Below are positions 18,018 through 29,258 of a stretch of 64,000 nucleotides of DNA, piece by piece (within the stretch, counting starts at the first letter, position 1; each line of letters begins with the position of its first letter). Source of the DNA: Bradyrhizobium sp. G127 (GTDB lineage: Bacteria > Pseudomonadota > Alphaproteobacteria > Rhizobiales > Xanthobacteraceae); NCBI RefSeq assembly GCF_021502575.1, contig NZ_JAKFGN010000001.1, positions 1 to 64,000 on the forward strand, read 5' to 3'. The notes under the pieces are model-generated. The model worked only from the letters and a program-made list of their open reading frames with translations. It was not told the origin of the DNA and did no database searches. The position numbers and the translations under genes were made by a program.

Positions 18018-19376
18018 GTGACCGACACTGCAACCCCGCTGACCATACGCAGGCTGACGCGCGGCGCGGCGCTGCCCTTGTCGCTGGTGTTGTCATCACT
18101 GCACGTTACGGTCGGAAGCTGGCCCGCATCGGCGCAGAGCGCCGTCAAGCAGGTCAGCGCGCCGGATCCGGAAGCCCTCAAGCAACGCACGCAGGAACTT
18201 GAAGCTGCGCGCGAGCAGCAGAAGAAAGCCGCCGAACTCGAACAAAAGCTGAAGGCCGATATCGCGGCCATAGGGCAGGATCGCACCAAGCTCAACCAGC
18301 AGCTGATCGGCATCGCCGCACAGGTCCGCGACGTCGAAGGCAAGATGGCCGAGACCGAGGGCCGCTTGCGCCCCCTTGATGCGCGCGAGCTTCAGATTCG
18401 CGCCTCGCTCGAGTCGCGCCGCGATGAAATTTCCGAAGTATTGGCGGCCCTGCAGCGCGCCGGACGCCGCGCACCGCCGGCGCTCTTCGTGCGGCCTGAG
18501 GATGCATTGCAGTCACTGCGCACAGCGATGCTGCTCGGCGCCGTCGTGCCGGAGATGCGCGCACGCGCCGCCAAGCTCGCCAGTGATCTCGGCGAACTGG
18601 TGAGCTTGCGCAAGAATATCGCGGAAGAACGCGACCGGCTGGCGACGGATCGCGACAAGCTCAACGACGACCGCGCGCGCCTCGCGGCGCTGGTGCAGGC
18701 GCGTCAGAAACAGCAGACCGACACCGAGAAGGATATGGAAGCCGAACGGCAGCGCGCTATCGCGCTGTCCAGACAAACCGAGACCCTTCAGGACCTGATC
18801 GCCAAAATGGAACAGGACGTGAAGGCGGCGGCGAAGGCCGCCGCTGCGGCCGAACTGCAAGGCACCCCAGTCTCCCTCAACGGCAAGCCGAACCTGGGCG
18901 CGCTGAAGGACCCGGCGCGATTGAGCCCGGCGATCGCCTTCGCCTCCGCCAAGGGACTATTGCCAATTCCGGTTAACGGCACCCGGATCCGCAGTTTTGG
19001 CGGTTCCGACGGAAGCGGTGGCCAGGAAAAGGGCATTTCCATCGCCACGCGACCGGGGGCGCAGGTCACAACACCTTGTGATGGCTGGGTTGTTTACTCA
19101 GGCCCGTTCCGGAGCTACGGACAACTCTTGATCCTCAACGCCGGCGGCGGGTATCATGTCCTGATCGCCGGGATGGAACGTATTTCGGTCACGATCGGGC
19201 AGTTTGTTCTAACGGGAGAACCGGTCGCGACCATGGGGAGCACCTCTCAGGTCGCGTCAATTCTGGCGGCAGCGTCCAGCCAGCCTGTGCTCTACATCGA
19301 GTTCCGTAAGGACGGCACTCCAATCGATTCTGGTCCATGGTGGGCCGCAAGTGAAGGCCAAAAGGTTCGCGGATGA
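18018..19376 (+). CDS. envC: EnvC-type murein hydrolase activator (degenerate LytM domain)
   Basis: 452 residues. The GTG start gives a short cytoplasmic end and a secretion signal (about 15-45), then long coiled coils (50-150 and 195-275), then a C-terminal LytM/M23 fold (about 315-445). The zinc ligands of active M23 enzymes are lost: GISIA replaces GxDIA, GYHVLIAGM lacks the His pair and LYIEFRKDG replaces LHFE. This is the pattern of EnvC, which activates amidases at the septum instead of cutting the wall itself. It overlaps ctpA by 4 nt, a common alphaproteobacterial arrangement. Confidence 0.88.
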   Translation: MTDTATPLTIRRLTRGAALPLSLVLSSLHVTVGSWPASAQSAVKQVSAPDPEALKQRTQELEAAREQQKKAAELEQKLKADIAAIGQDRTKLNQQLIGIAAQVRDVEGKMAETEGRLRPLDARELQIRASLESRRDEISEVLAALQRAGRRAPPALFVRPEDALQSLRTAMLLGAVVPEMRARAAKLASDLGELVSLRKNIAEERDRLATDRDKLNDDRARLAALVQARQKQQTDTEKDMEAERQRAIALSRQTETLQDLIAKMEQDVKAAAKAAAAAELQGTPVSLNGKPNLGALKDPARLSPAIAFASAKGLLPIPVNGTRIRSFGGSDGSGGQEKGISIATRPGAQVTTPCDGWVVYSGPFRSYGQLLILNAGGGYHVLIAGMERISVTIGQFVLTGEPVATMGSTSQVASILAAASSQPVLYIEFRKDGTPIDSGPWWAASEGQKVRG

Positions 19377-20716
19377 TGCGCAAGACTTCCCTGGTTCTCC
19401 TCAGCGTCGCGGCGGGCGCGGCGGCAACACTTTTCCTCACTCAGCCGCGTGCTGCGCTGGTGGGATCGACGGCGCGTGCCGCGTCGTCCGACACCTATCG
19501 CCAGCTCAACCTGTTCGGCGATGTGTTCGAGCGGGTACGTAGCGACTATGTCGAGAAGCCGGACGACAGCAAGCTGGTGGAGACCGCCATCAGCGGCATG
19601 CTCACCGGCCTCGATCCGCATTCCAGCTACATGGACGCGAAGAGCTTCCGCGATATGCAGGTGCAGACGCGCGGCGAGTTCGGCGGCCTCGGCATCGAAG
19701 TCACGATGGAAGACGGCCTTATCAAGGTGGTCTCGCCGATCGACGAAACGCCGGCATCCAAGGCCGGCATCATGGCCAATGACATCATCTCGAATCTGGA
19801 CGACGAGCCGGTGCAGGGCCTGACCCTCAACCAGGCCGTCGAGAAGATGCGCGGCCCGGTCAACACCAAGATCAAGCTGAAGATCATCCGCAAGGGGCAG
19901 GACAAGCCGCTCGAAGTCACGCTGACGCGTGACAACATCCGCGTGCGCTCGGTGCGCGCGCGCGTCGAGAGCGACGATATCGCCTATATCCGCATCACCA
20001 CCTTCAACGAACAGACCACCGAGGGTCTAAAGCGCGAGATGACGAACCTGACCACACAGATTGGTCCGGACAAGATCAAGGGTTACATCATCGACCTGCG
20101 CAACAATCCCGGCGGACTGCTCGAGGAAGCCGTGTCGGTCTCCGATGCGTTCCTCGATCGCGGCGAGATCGTCTCCACTCGCGGCCGCAACGCCGAGGAA
20201 ACCCAGCGCCGCACCGCCAAGGCCGGCGACCTCGCCAAGGGCAAGCCGGTGATCGTGCTGATCAACGGCGGCTCCGCATCGGCATCGGAAATCGTCGCCG
20301 GCGCCTTGCAGGATCACAAGCGCGCAACGCTGCTCGGAACCCGCTCGTTCGGCAAGGGTTCGGTGCAGACCATCATTCCGCTCGGCTCCGGCAACGGCGC
20401 GCTGCGGCTCACCACCGCGCGCTACTTCACCCCGTCGGGCAAGTCGATCCAGGCCAAGGGCATCATCCCGGATATCGAAGTCCAGCAGGATGTGCCTGAC
20501 GACCTGAAGTCGAAGACCGACACCAAGGGTGAAGCCTCGCTGCGCGGCCATCTGAAGGCCGAGGGCCAGGAAGAAACCGGCTCGCAGTCTTACGTGCCGC
20601 CGGATGCCAAGGACGACAAGGCGCTGAAAATGGCCGCAGACCTTCTGCACGGCATCAAGCAGACCACGTCGGCCCCTGCGCCCACGGACAAGGCCTCGAA
20701 CAAGGCTGCAAACTGA
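19373..20716 (+). CDS. ctpA: Carboxy-terminal processing protease CtpA (S41)
   Basis: 447 residues. Signal sequence (1-38) ending near AAS, PDZ domain (about 90-185, GGLGIEVTMEDGLIKVVSP), then the S41 protease domain with catalytic Ser in NGGSASASEIVAGAL and Lys in GTRSFGKGSVQT. It is a periplasmic tail-specific protease acting on cell-wall enzymes and lipoproteins. The start ATG overlaps the envC stop, so translation is coupled. A strong terminator follows. Confidence 0.95.
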   Translation: MMRKTSLVLLSVAAGAAATLFLTQPRAALVGSTARAASSDTYRQLNLFGDVFERVRSDYVEKPDDSKLVETAISGMLTGLDPHSSYMDAKSFRDMQVQTRGEFGGLGIEVTMEDGLIKVVSPIDETPASKAGIMANDIISNLDDEPVQGLTLNQAVEKMRGPVNTKIKLKIIRKGQDKPLEVTLTRDNIRVRSVRARVESDDIAYIRITTFNEQTTEGLKREMTNLTTQIGPDKIKGYIIDLRNNPGGLLEEAVSVSDAFLDRGEIVSTRGRNAEETQRRTAKAGDLAKGKPVIVLINGGSASASEIVAGALQDHKRATLLGTRSFGKGSVQTIIPLGSGNGALRLTTARYFTPSGKSIQAKGIIPDIEVQQDVPDDLKSKTDTKGEASLRGHLKAEGQEETGSQSYVPPDAKDDKALKMAADLLHGIKQTTSAPAPTDKASNKAAN

Positions 20717-20749
20717 GCCTCGATTCCGGAAAGTTATTTCCATCCGTTT

Positions 20750-20774
20750 GGGCGGCCTCCGGGCCGCCCTTTTT
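20750..20774 (+). terminator. Rho-independent terminator after ctpA
   Basis: Stem GGGCGGCC (20750-20757) / GGCCGCCC (20762-20769), 4-nt loop, run of five T. Confidence 0.92.
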
Positions 20775-20880
20775 GTTGGGACATAGCGACCTTCTCAATC
20801 GCTCCGGAACCCACGCCTTTGCGGCCACGAGTCAGGTGCCGTGATAGGATTCGGCGATTGATTCGCGAGGGTTGAGGTCA

Positions 20881-22089
20881 GTGACCACCGACGATCTGAG
20901 CGCTCCGCTCGGACAGGATCCGCCGCGCAAGCGGCGATACCGGCTTCCGTTCACGGCACCGCAGGCGATTGCGGCGCTGTTCGGGCTGTTTCTGACCGTC
21001 TTTCTCGGCTTCGCAATCTTCAACCACGACCCGATGGGCGGCGAGCCACTGGCGAAGGTCGCCTACGATCCCGCTACGCTACCCGGTGAGAAGGCCGCAC
21101 AGCAGCAGGCCGGCGCTGCTCCCCCGTCAGCGCCCAAGGAAGCCCCTGCAAGCGCCCGAGAGCCCACCGCCGGGCAACAGACTGTCACCATCATCGACGG
21201 CTCGAGCGGCGCCCGGCAAAGCGTCATTGTCGGTACCGCGGCAGACGTTCCGGTGAAAGCGGACGGGCCGCCGGCCGGGACGGCCGGCATCAATCCGAAG
21301 CTGCTTGAGAGTTCACGCTATGGCATGATTCCGGTGGCGGCCGACGGGTTGAAGCCGTTCCGGGCCTATGCTGCCGGCAGCGACGCCGAGCGAGCGGTCG
21401 CCGGCAAGACCCCCGTCATCGCCATTGTCGTATCCGGCCTTGGCGTGGGTGCCGCCAAAACCAGCGATGCGATTACCAAGCTGCCCGGCGCGGTGACGCT
21501 GGCTTTCACCCCTTATGGCTCGGATCCCGGCAAGCTGGTCGAGCGGGCGCGCGCGCAGAAGCACGAAGTTTTGCTGCAAGTGCCGATGGAGCCGTTCGAC
21601 TATCCCGACAACGATCCCGGTCCACAGACGCTGCTCACCACGCTGGCTGCCGATCAGAACTCCGACCGGCTGGCGTGGCACATGAGCCGGTTTCAGGGCT
21701 ATGTCGGAATCGCCAATTTCATGGGCTCGCGTTTCGTCGCGACCGACGCGGCAATGCAGCCGGTCGTCAAGGAAGCGGCCCGGCGCGGCCTCGCCTGGCT
21801 GGATGATGGCAGCGCGCCGCGAAGTGTCGCGCGCGTGATCGCCGAGGGTCAGGCGATGCCGTTTGCAAAAGCCGACCTGACCATCGACACCGTACCGACG
21901 GTGGCGGAAATCGACCGGTCACTTGCGCGGCTGGAGGCGCTGGCGAAGGAGCGCGGGTCCGCCGTGGGTATCGCGTCGGCACTGCCGATCTCCATCGAAC
22001 GGATCGGAACCTGGGCAAAGCAGCTTGAGGGCAAGGGCGTCCTGCTGGTGCCGTTGACAACGGCGATGCTGAAACCAAAATCTAGCTAG
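20881..22089 (+). CDS. Divergent polysaccharide deacetylase family protein (YibQ/DUF610)
   Basis: 402 residues from GTG at 20881 with GAGG 7 nt upstream; a TTG three codons earlier is possible. The cytoplasmic head is basic and one membrane segment follows (about 30-50, AIAALFGLFLTVFLGFAIF). A Pro/Ala-rich linker then leads to the divergent polysaccharide deacetylase domain (from about 180: PVIAIVVSGLGVGAAKT, EVLLQVPMEPFDYPDNDPGP, GIANFMGSRFVATDA). The domain resembles NodB-type enzymes but its activity in this branch is unproven. It is frequently linked to envC-ctpA and is probably envelope-related. Confidence 0.85.
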   Translation: MTTDDLSAPLGQDPPRKRRYRLPFTAPQAIAALFGLFLTVFLGFAIFNHDPMGGEPLAKVAYDPATLPGEKAAQQQAGAAPPSAPKEAPASAREPTAGQQTVTIIDGSSGARQSVIVGTAADVPVKADGPPAGTAGINPKLLESSRYGMIPVAADGLKPFRAYAAGSDAERAVAGKTPVIAIVVSGLGVGAAKTSDAITKLPGAVTLAFTPYGSDPGKLVERARAQKHEVLLQVPMEPFDYPDNDPGPQTLLTTLAADQNSDRLAWHMSRFQGYVGIANFMGSRFVATDAAMQPVVKEAARRGLAWLDDGSAPRSVARVIAEGQAMPFAKADLTIDTVPTVAEIDRSLARLEALAKERGSAVGIASALPISIERIGTWAKQLEGKGVLLVPLTTAMLKPKSS

Positions 22090-22197
22090 GTGCGCTTAAG
22101 TTGGCGGGAACGGCGTTCCGCGCCCCCACGCAGACGAGAGCAAAGAGCGTAATGAGCACGCCCGGCGCACCGGACAAGGACCGAGGATTTTAGCAGT

Positions 22198-22692
22198 ATG
22201 GCGCGTTACGACGATCTGCCCTACCGGACTTGCGTCGGGATTACCCTGATCAATGCACACGGACTGGTTTTTATTGGACGCCGGATCGGCGGCCCCGAGC
22301 ATGTCGATCAGACTCACGTCTGGCAGATGCCGCAAGGCGGTGTCGATGCCGGCGAAGACACCTGGGCCGCAGCCAAGCGCGAGTTGTACGAGGAAACCAA
22401 CGTCAAGTCGGTGGAGAAACTCGGCGAGGTGAAAGACTGGCTCACCTACGACATCCCGCGCACGGTCGCCGGACGGGCCTGGAAGGGCCGGTTCCGGGGC
22501 CAGAAGCAGAAATGGTACGCGCTGCGCTTTACCGGCAAGGATAGCGAGATCAACGTCGCTTCTCCGGCCGGGCACAAGCCCGAGTTCATTGACTGGCGCT
22601 GGGAGCCAATGAAGAATCTCCCGGAGCTGATCGTGCCGTTCAAGCGCCCGGTCTACGAGCGCGTGGTCGAGGAATTCTTGCCGCTGACCTGA
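22198..22692 (+). CDS. rppH: RNA pyrophosphohydrolase RppH (Nudix)
   Basis: 164 residues. The Nudix box [20 protein letters not shown] is intact (G-x5-E-x7-RE-x2-EE). The family pattern VWQMPQGG precedes it, and [13 protein letters not shown] follows. It removes pyrophosphate from the 5' end of mRNA to start decay. The start ATG is at the usual place ([15 protein letters not shown]). A weak terminator-like stem follows. Confidence 0.93.
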   Translation: MARYDDLPYRTCVGITLINAHGLVFIGRRIGGPEHVDQTHVWQMPQGGVDAGEDTWAAAKRELYEETNVKSVEKLGEVKDWLTYDIPRTVAGRAWKGRFRGQKQKWYALRFTGKDSEINVASPAGHKPEFIDWRWEPMKNLPELIVPFKRPVYERVVEEFLPLT

Positions 22693-22727
22693 ACACGAAC
22701 GACGACGACGCGAGCGCTGTCATGCGT

Positions 22728-22746
22728 GGCTTCGGGAAGCCTGTTT
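22728..22746 (+). terminator. Possible terminator after rppH
   Basis: Short stem GGCTT (22728-22732) / AAGCC (22737-22741), loop CGGG, then TGTTTT. Only 5 bp, so weak. Confidence 0.45.
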
Positions 22747-22783
22747 TGCAGAAGGTATTTGAAATCGCCGGTGTCCGGCCGCT

Positions 22784-22808
22784 GGCGCGCGCGACAAGCG
22801 CACGCGCC
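22784..22808 (-). terminator. GC-rich hairpin right after atpC stop
   Basis: Arms GGCGCGCGCG / CGCACGCGCC (9 of 10 paired) with loop ACAAG. It abuts the atpC stop codon. No T-run follows on the minus strand, so it may act as an RNA-stabilising 3' stem instead of a true terminator. Confidence 0.45.
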
Positions 22809-23216
22809 TCAATGCATAGCGGTCGAGATGATCTGCTGCTGAATGACCTTGAAGTGATCGAGGCGGGTGATGGCGCGATCGAGCGCGTCGCCCTCTTCTT
22901 CCTTCAGCCCCTCTTCCATCTCGGCGATCTGCTGCGCGAACAGTTCGCGATCCAGTTCCGCGATCGAGGTCGCGGTGTCGGCAAGCACCGTGAGGCCCTT
23001 GTCCGAAATTTCCGCAAGGCCGCCGAGCACGATGATCTTCTCGTGCTTGCCGCCGACCGTGACGGTCATGATGCCGGGGCGAACGGTCGCCACCAGCGGC
23101 GCATGACCGGCCATCACGCCAAAGTCGCCTTCGACGCCTGGAATATCGACCTGCTCGACTTCACCCGAGAAGGCGATCTTTTCCGGCGACACGAGATCGA
23201 AATGAAAGGTGGCCAT
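22809..23216 (-). CDS. atpC: ATP synthase F1 epsilon subunit
   Basis: 135 residues. Beta-sandwich domain with [20 protein letters not shown] and [19 protein letters not shown], then a C-terminal helical region. It is part of the F1 central stalk and inhibits ATP hydrolysis. It is last in the atpHAGDC operon but lies 139 nt after atpD; that gap is filled by a palindromic repeat (23248-23335). Confidence 0.96.
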   Translation of the reverse strand: MATFHFDLVSPEKIAFSGEVEQVDIPGVEGDFGVMAGHAPLVATVRPGIMTVTVGGKHEKIIVLGGLAEISDKGLTVLADTATSIAELDRELFAQQIAEMEEGLKEEEGDALDRAITRLDHFKVIQQQIISTAMH

Positions 23217-23247
23217 ATGCAGTCAAACCTTAGCTACAAGCGCGATC

Positions 23248-23335
23248 GTCATCCTGAGGTGGCCGTTTCTCCGCGGCTCTCGAAGGATAACACCGTCGCC
23301 CTTCGAGGCTCGTTGCGCTCGCACCTCAGGGTGAC
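23248..23335. repeat. Palindromic repeat inside the atp operon (atpD-atpC)
   Basis: Outer arms GTCATCCTGAGGT (23248-23260) and ACCTCAGGGTGAC (23323-23335) pair over 12 of 13 positions. Inner arms CTCGAAGG (23279-23286) / CCTTCGAG (23300-23307) also pair. It would form a long stem in the transcript between two subunit genes. This sequence type recurs in Bradyrhizobium genomes, to my knowledge. Confidence 0.75.
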
Positions 23336-23355
23336 GGCGCAGTCTCCGATTGCAG

Positions 23356-24798
<1,443 letters not shown>

Positions 24799-24826
24799 TT
24801 AAAACTCGGTCTGTGCGGCGGTCGGC

Positions 24827-25705
24827 TCAGATGGCTTCGGCGCCGGAGATGATTTCGATCAGTTCCTTGGTAATCATCGCCTGGCGGGTGCGGTTGTAGA
24901 TCAGCGTCTGCTTGCGGATCATGTCGCCGGCGTTGCGGGTCGCGTTGTCCATCGCGCTCATCTGCGCGCCGTAGAACGATGCGTTGTTCTCGAGCAGTGC
25001 GCGGAAAATCTGCACCGCGAGATTCCGCGGCAGCAGGCTCGACAGAATTTCGTCCTCAGCCGGCTCGTAGTCGTAAACCGACGCCGCACCGGTCGCGGCT
25101 TCCTTCTGTTCGATCACAAGCGGAATGATCTGTTGCGCGGTCGGAACCTGCGCTATCACCGACTTGAAACGCGAATAGAACAGCGTGCAGACGTCGAACT
25201 CGCCTGCATCGAACATCGCGATGATTTTCTTCGCGATGTCTTCAGCATTCTTGAAGCCGAGAACCTTTACCGAGCGAAGCTCGGTATGGCCGACGATCTG
25301 CCTCTCGAACTGGCGGCGCAGCTGCTCGTAGCCCTTGCGGCCGACGCAGAAGATTTTGACTTCCTTGCCCTGGTTCATCAGCGCCAGCGCACGCTCGCGC
25401 GCAAGCCGCACGATCGACGAATTGAACGCGCCGGACAGGCCGCGCTCGCCGGTGCAGACCAGCAGCAGGTGAACCTTGTCATTGCCGGTGCCGGCCAGCA
25501 GTGCCGGCGCCGTGCCGGAACCGGTAGCCGCGCCCGCAATATTCGTGATCACCGCGTCCATGCGCTCGGCATAGGGGCGCGCGGCTTCGGCCGCGGTCTG
25601 GGCACGGCGCAACTTGGACGCCGCAACCATCTGCATGGCCTTGGTGATCTTCTGCGTCGCCTTGGTCGAGGCGATGCGGACACGCATGTCCTTGAGAGAC
25701 GCCAT
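24827..25705 (-). CDS. atpG: ATP synthase F1 gamma subunit
   Basis: 292 residues. N-terminal coiled coil [20 protein letters not shown] and the family C-terminal helix [20 protein letters not shown] ending [14 protein letters not shown]. It is the rotor shaft that turns inside the alpha3beta3 ring. About 88 nt separate it from atpA. Confidence 0.98.
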   Translation of the reverse strand: MASLKDMRVRIASTKATQKITKAMQMVAASKLRRAQTAAEAARPYAERMDAVITNIAGAATGSGTAPALLAGTGNDKVHLLLVCTGERGLSGAFNSSIVRLARERALALMNQGKEVKIFCVGRKGYEQLRRQFERQIVGHTELRSVKVLGFKNAEDIAKKIIAMFDAGEFDVCTLFYSRFKSVIAQVPTAQQIIPLVIEQKEAATGAASVYDYEPAEDEILSSLLPRNLAVQIFRALLENNASFYGAQMSAMDNATRNAGDMIRKQTLIYNRTRQAMITKELIEIISGAEAI

Positions 25706-25793
25706 TCTTTATCTCACCCTGACGATCCAGCTTCGCGCCGGATCGCAACCCCAGTTTCGCCGCGCGCGAATTAATCGGCGCGGCGACGATCTT

Positions 25794-27886
<2,093 letters not shown>

Positions 27887-28638
27887 AGATAAGCTCTTCT
27901 AGCTGTCGAATGCCCAAGAAAAAGACCATCGCTGCCAGTGTGGTGTCACGAGGACACCAAGCGATCCAAGTCCTTGGAATTCAAGCGGGACTTCGATTCC
28001 TGGCCGGAGCGATCTACCCAGCAGCCCAAAATCGCGGTTTTGCTAACATAGCGCGAGCGCAGGTGCAACATGACCGCGATTGCCAATGAGTTTTTCGTGG
28101 CGCCGGTTTGTCGCAGCGCCGATACCGCAATGAACATCTCGCGCGGGAGTTTTTCGGGACCCGTATGTCCGTGTCGCGATCACAACTGATCCGCATCAGG
28201 CGGGATGCGCCAAGCCCGCCCTCTCAGACGGCGTCCATACCTCATCCGAGATCCGTCGATTCGCCGTCGGACCGCATGAAACGCGGATTTTGGCAGTCCG
28301 AATCCAAAATCGCGGCCGTGAGCTACCCGACCAGCGCATGGAGCATTGCGTGTATTGCATTTCGGGAACGATTTCAGCGAATTCGGTTTACTTGGCGAAG
28401 CCAACACTCACAAAAACTATATAGTATATAAATGTATAGAATATCATATGCCCGATACTGATGAGTATACTATCAATAATTTAGGCTAGTTTCTATTCAC
28501 TCTCTCTATCTCAATGATATTGGAACAAATCTGCTTGCCGCGCTTATGCCTCATTATTGGATGAACCGTCCCGCTACGTGACTGCTGGCTCGATTTAGTC
28601 AGCAGCTGGATGGAATATACCAAGACGAGGACAACTAT
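27887..28638. other. Gene-poor region between atpH and the RlpA-like gene
   Basis: About 750 nt between divergent genes. I see no convincing gene; short open frames on both strands lack codon pattern or homology. It must hold the promoter of the atp operon (minus) and of the RlpA-like gene (plus). A hairpin TGGTGTC/GACACCA lies at 27941-27959. A strongly AT-rich block lies at about 28405-28500, with ATAGTATA and TATACTAT as inverted octamers, unlike the surrounding GC-rich DNA. Confidence 0.6.
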
Positions 28639-29076
28639 ATGATCGCTGCTATCAAGCGCGTGCCGGGGCAACCCGTGAAGATTCGGAATGCCTCTGTCGC
28701 GCTGGTCGCTGCCGGAATCCTGGCACTCAGCGCGTCCGCCAGTGAAGCTGGACGCAAATCTTCCTGGCGCGACGCAAACGCCTCGATCGGCTCCGGCCGG
28801 AGCTTCTCTGGCGTGGCTTCCTACTACGGCAACGAATCCGGTAGCCGGACCGCTTCAGGGCAGCGCTTCAACCAGAACGCCATGACTGCCGCCCACCGCA
28901 GCCTGCCGTTCGGCACCAAGCTCAAGGTCACGCATAGCGGCCGCAGCGTGGTCGTCACCGTCAATGACCGCGGCCCCTTCATTCGTGGCCGCGTACTTGA
29001 TTTGTCGAAAGGCGCCGCTCACGCCATCGGCCTGACCGGCCGCGGCGTCGGTCGCGTGGTCGCAGAAGTTCAGTAA
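28639..29076 (+). CDS. RlpA-like double-psi beta-barrel protein
   Basis: 145 residues with a signal sequence (basic head, VALVAAGILALSASASEA) and one DPBB domain: GVASYYGNESGSRTASGQRF, AAHRSLPFGTKLKV, VVVTVNDRGPFIRGRVLDLS. RlpA proteins cut denuded glycan strands at the septum or poles. The C-terminal SPOR domain of full RlpA is absent, so this is a short version. Catalytic activity is uncertain. The ATG follows GAGGAC. Confidence 0.87.
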   Translation: MIAAIKRVPGQPVKIRNASVALVAAGILALSASASEAGRKSSWRDANASIGSGRSFSGVASYYGNESGSRTASGQRFNQNAMTAAHRSLPFGTKLKVTHSGRSVVVTVNDRGPFIRGRVLDLSKGAAHAIGLTGRGVGRVVAEVQ

Positions 29077-29163
29077 GCGCGGCGCCCGGAAGCGGGGCAT
29101 CGCTTCCAGTGAAGTTGCGGACGCTTGCTGATGCGTAAGTAGCGTATGCGTTCAGTTGCGTTG

Positions 29164-29195
29164 AAAAGGCCGGCGCCGGTTGCGCCGGCCTTTTT
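29164..29195 (+). terminator. Strong terminator after RlpA-like gene
   Basis: 13-bp perfect stem AAAAGGCCGGCGC (29164-29176) / GCGCCGGCCTTTT (29182-29194), 5-nt loop, T-run. The A-tract on the left arm makes it bidirectional, so it could also stop priA transcripts. Confidence 0.93.
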
Positions 29196-29209
29196 CACGG
29201 GCTTCGCTT

Positions 29210-29258
29210 GGGCATGATCTGATCCGAAAACCGATGGCCACCTTTCGGGATCATGCCC
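29210..29258. repeat. REP-like palindrome at the priA stop codon
   Basis: Ends GGGCATGATC / GATCATGCCC are perfect inverted arms; an inner CCGAAA/TTTCGG pair extends the stem. The same element in reverse orientation is at 60835-60882. Its last base is the first base of the priA stop triplet (29258-29260), so the repeat begins exactly where coding ends. Confidence 0.75.

Noticed and set aside
28108-28431. 107-codon ORF between atpH and the RlpA-like gene
   Set aside because: No motif, Arg/Ser-rich, no ribosome site and no codon pattern like its neighbours.
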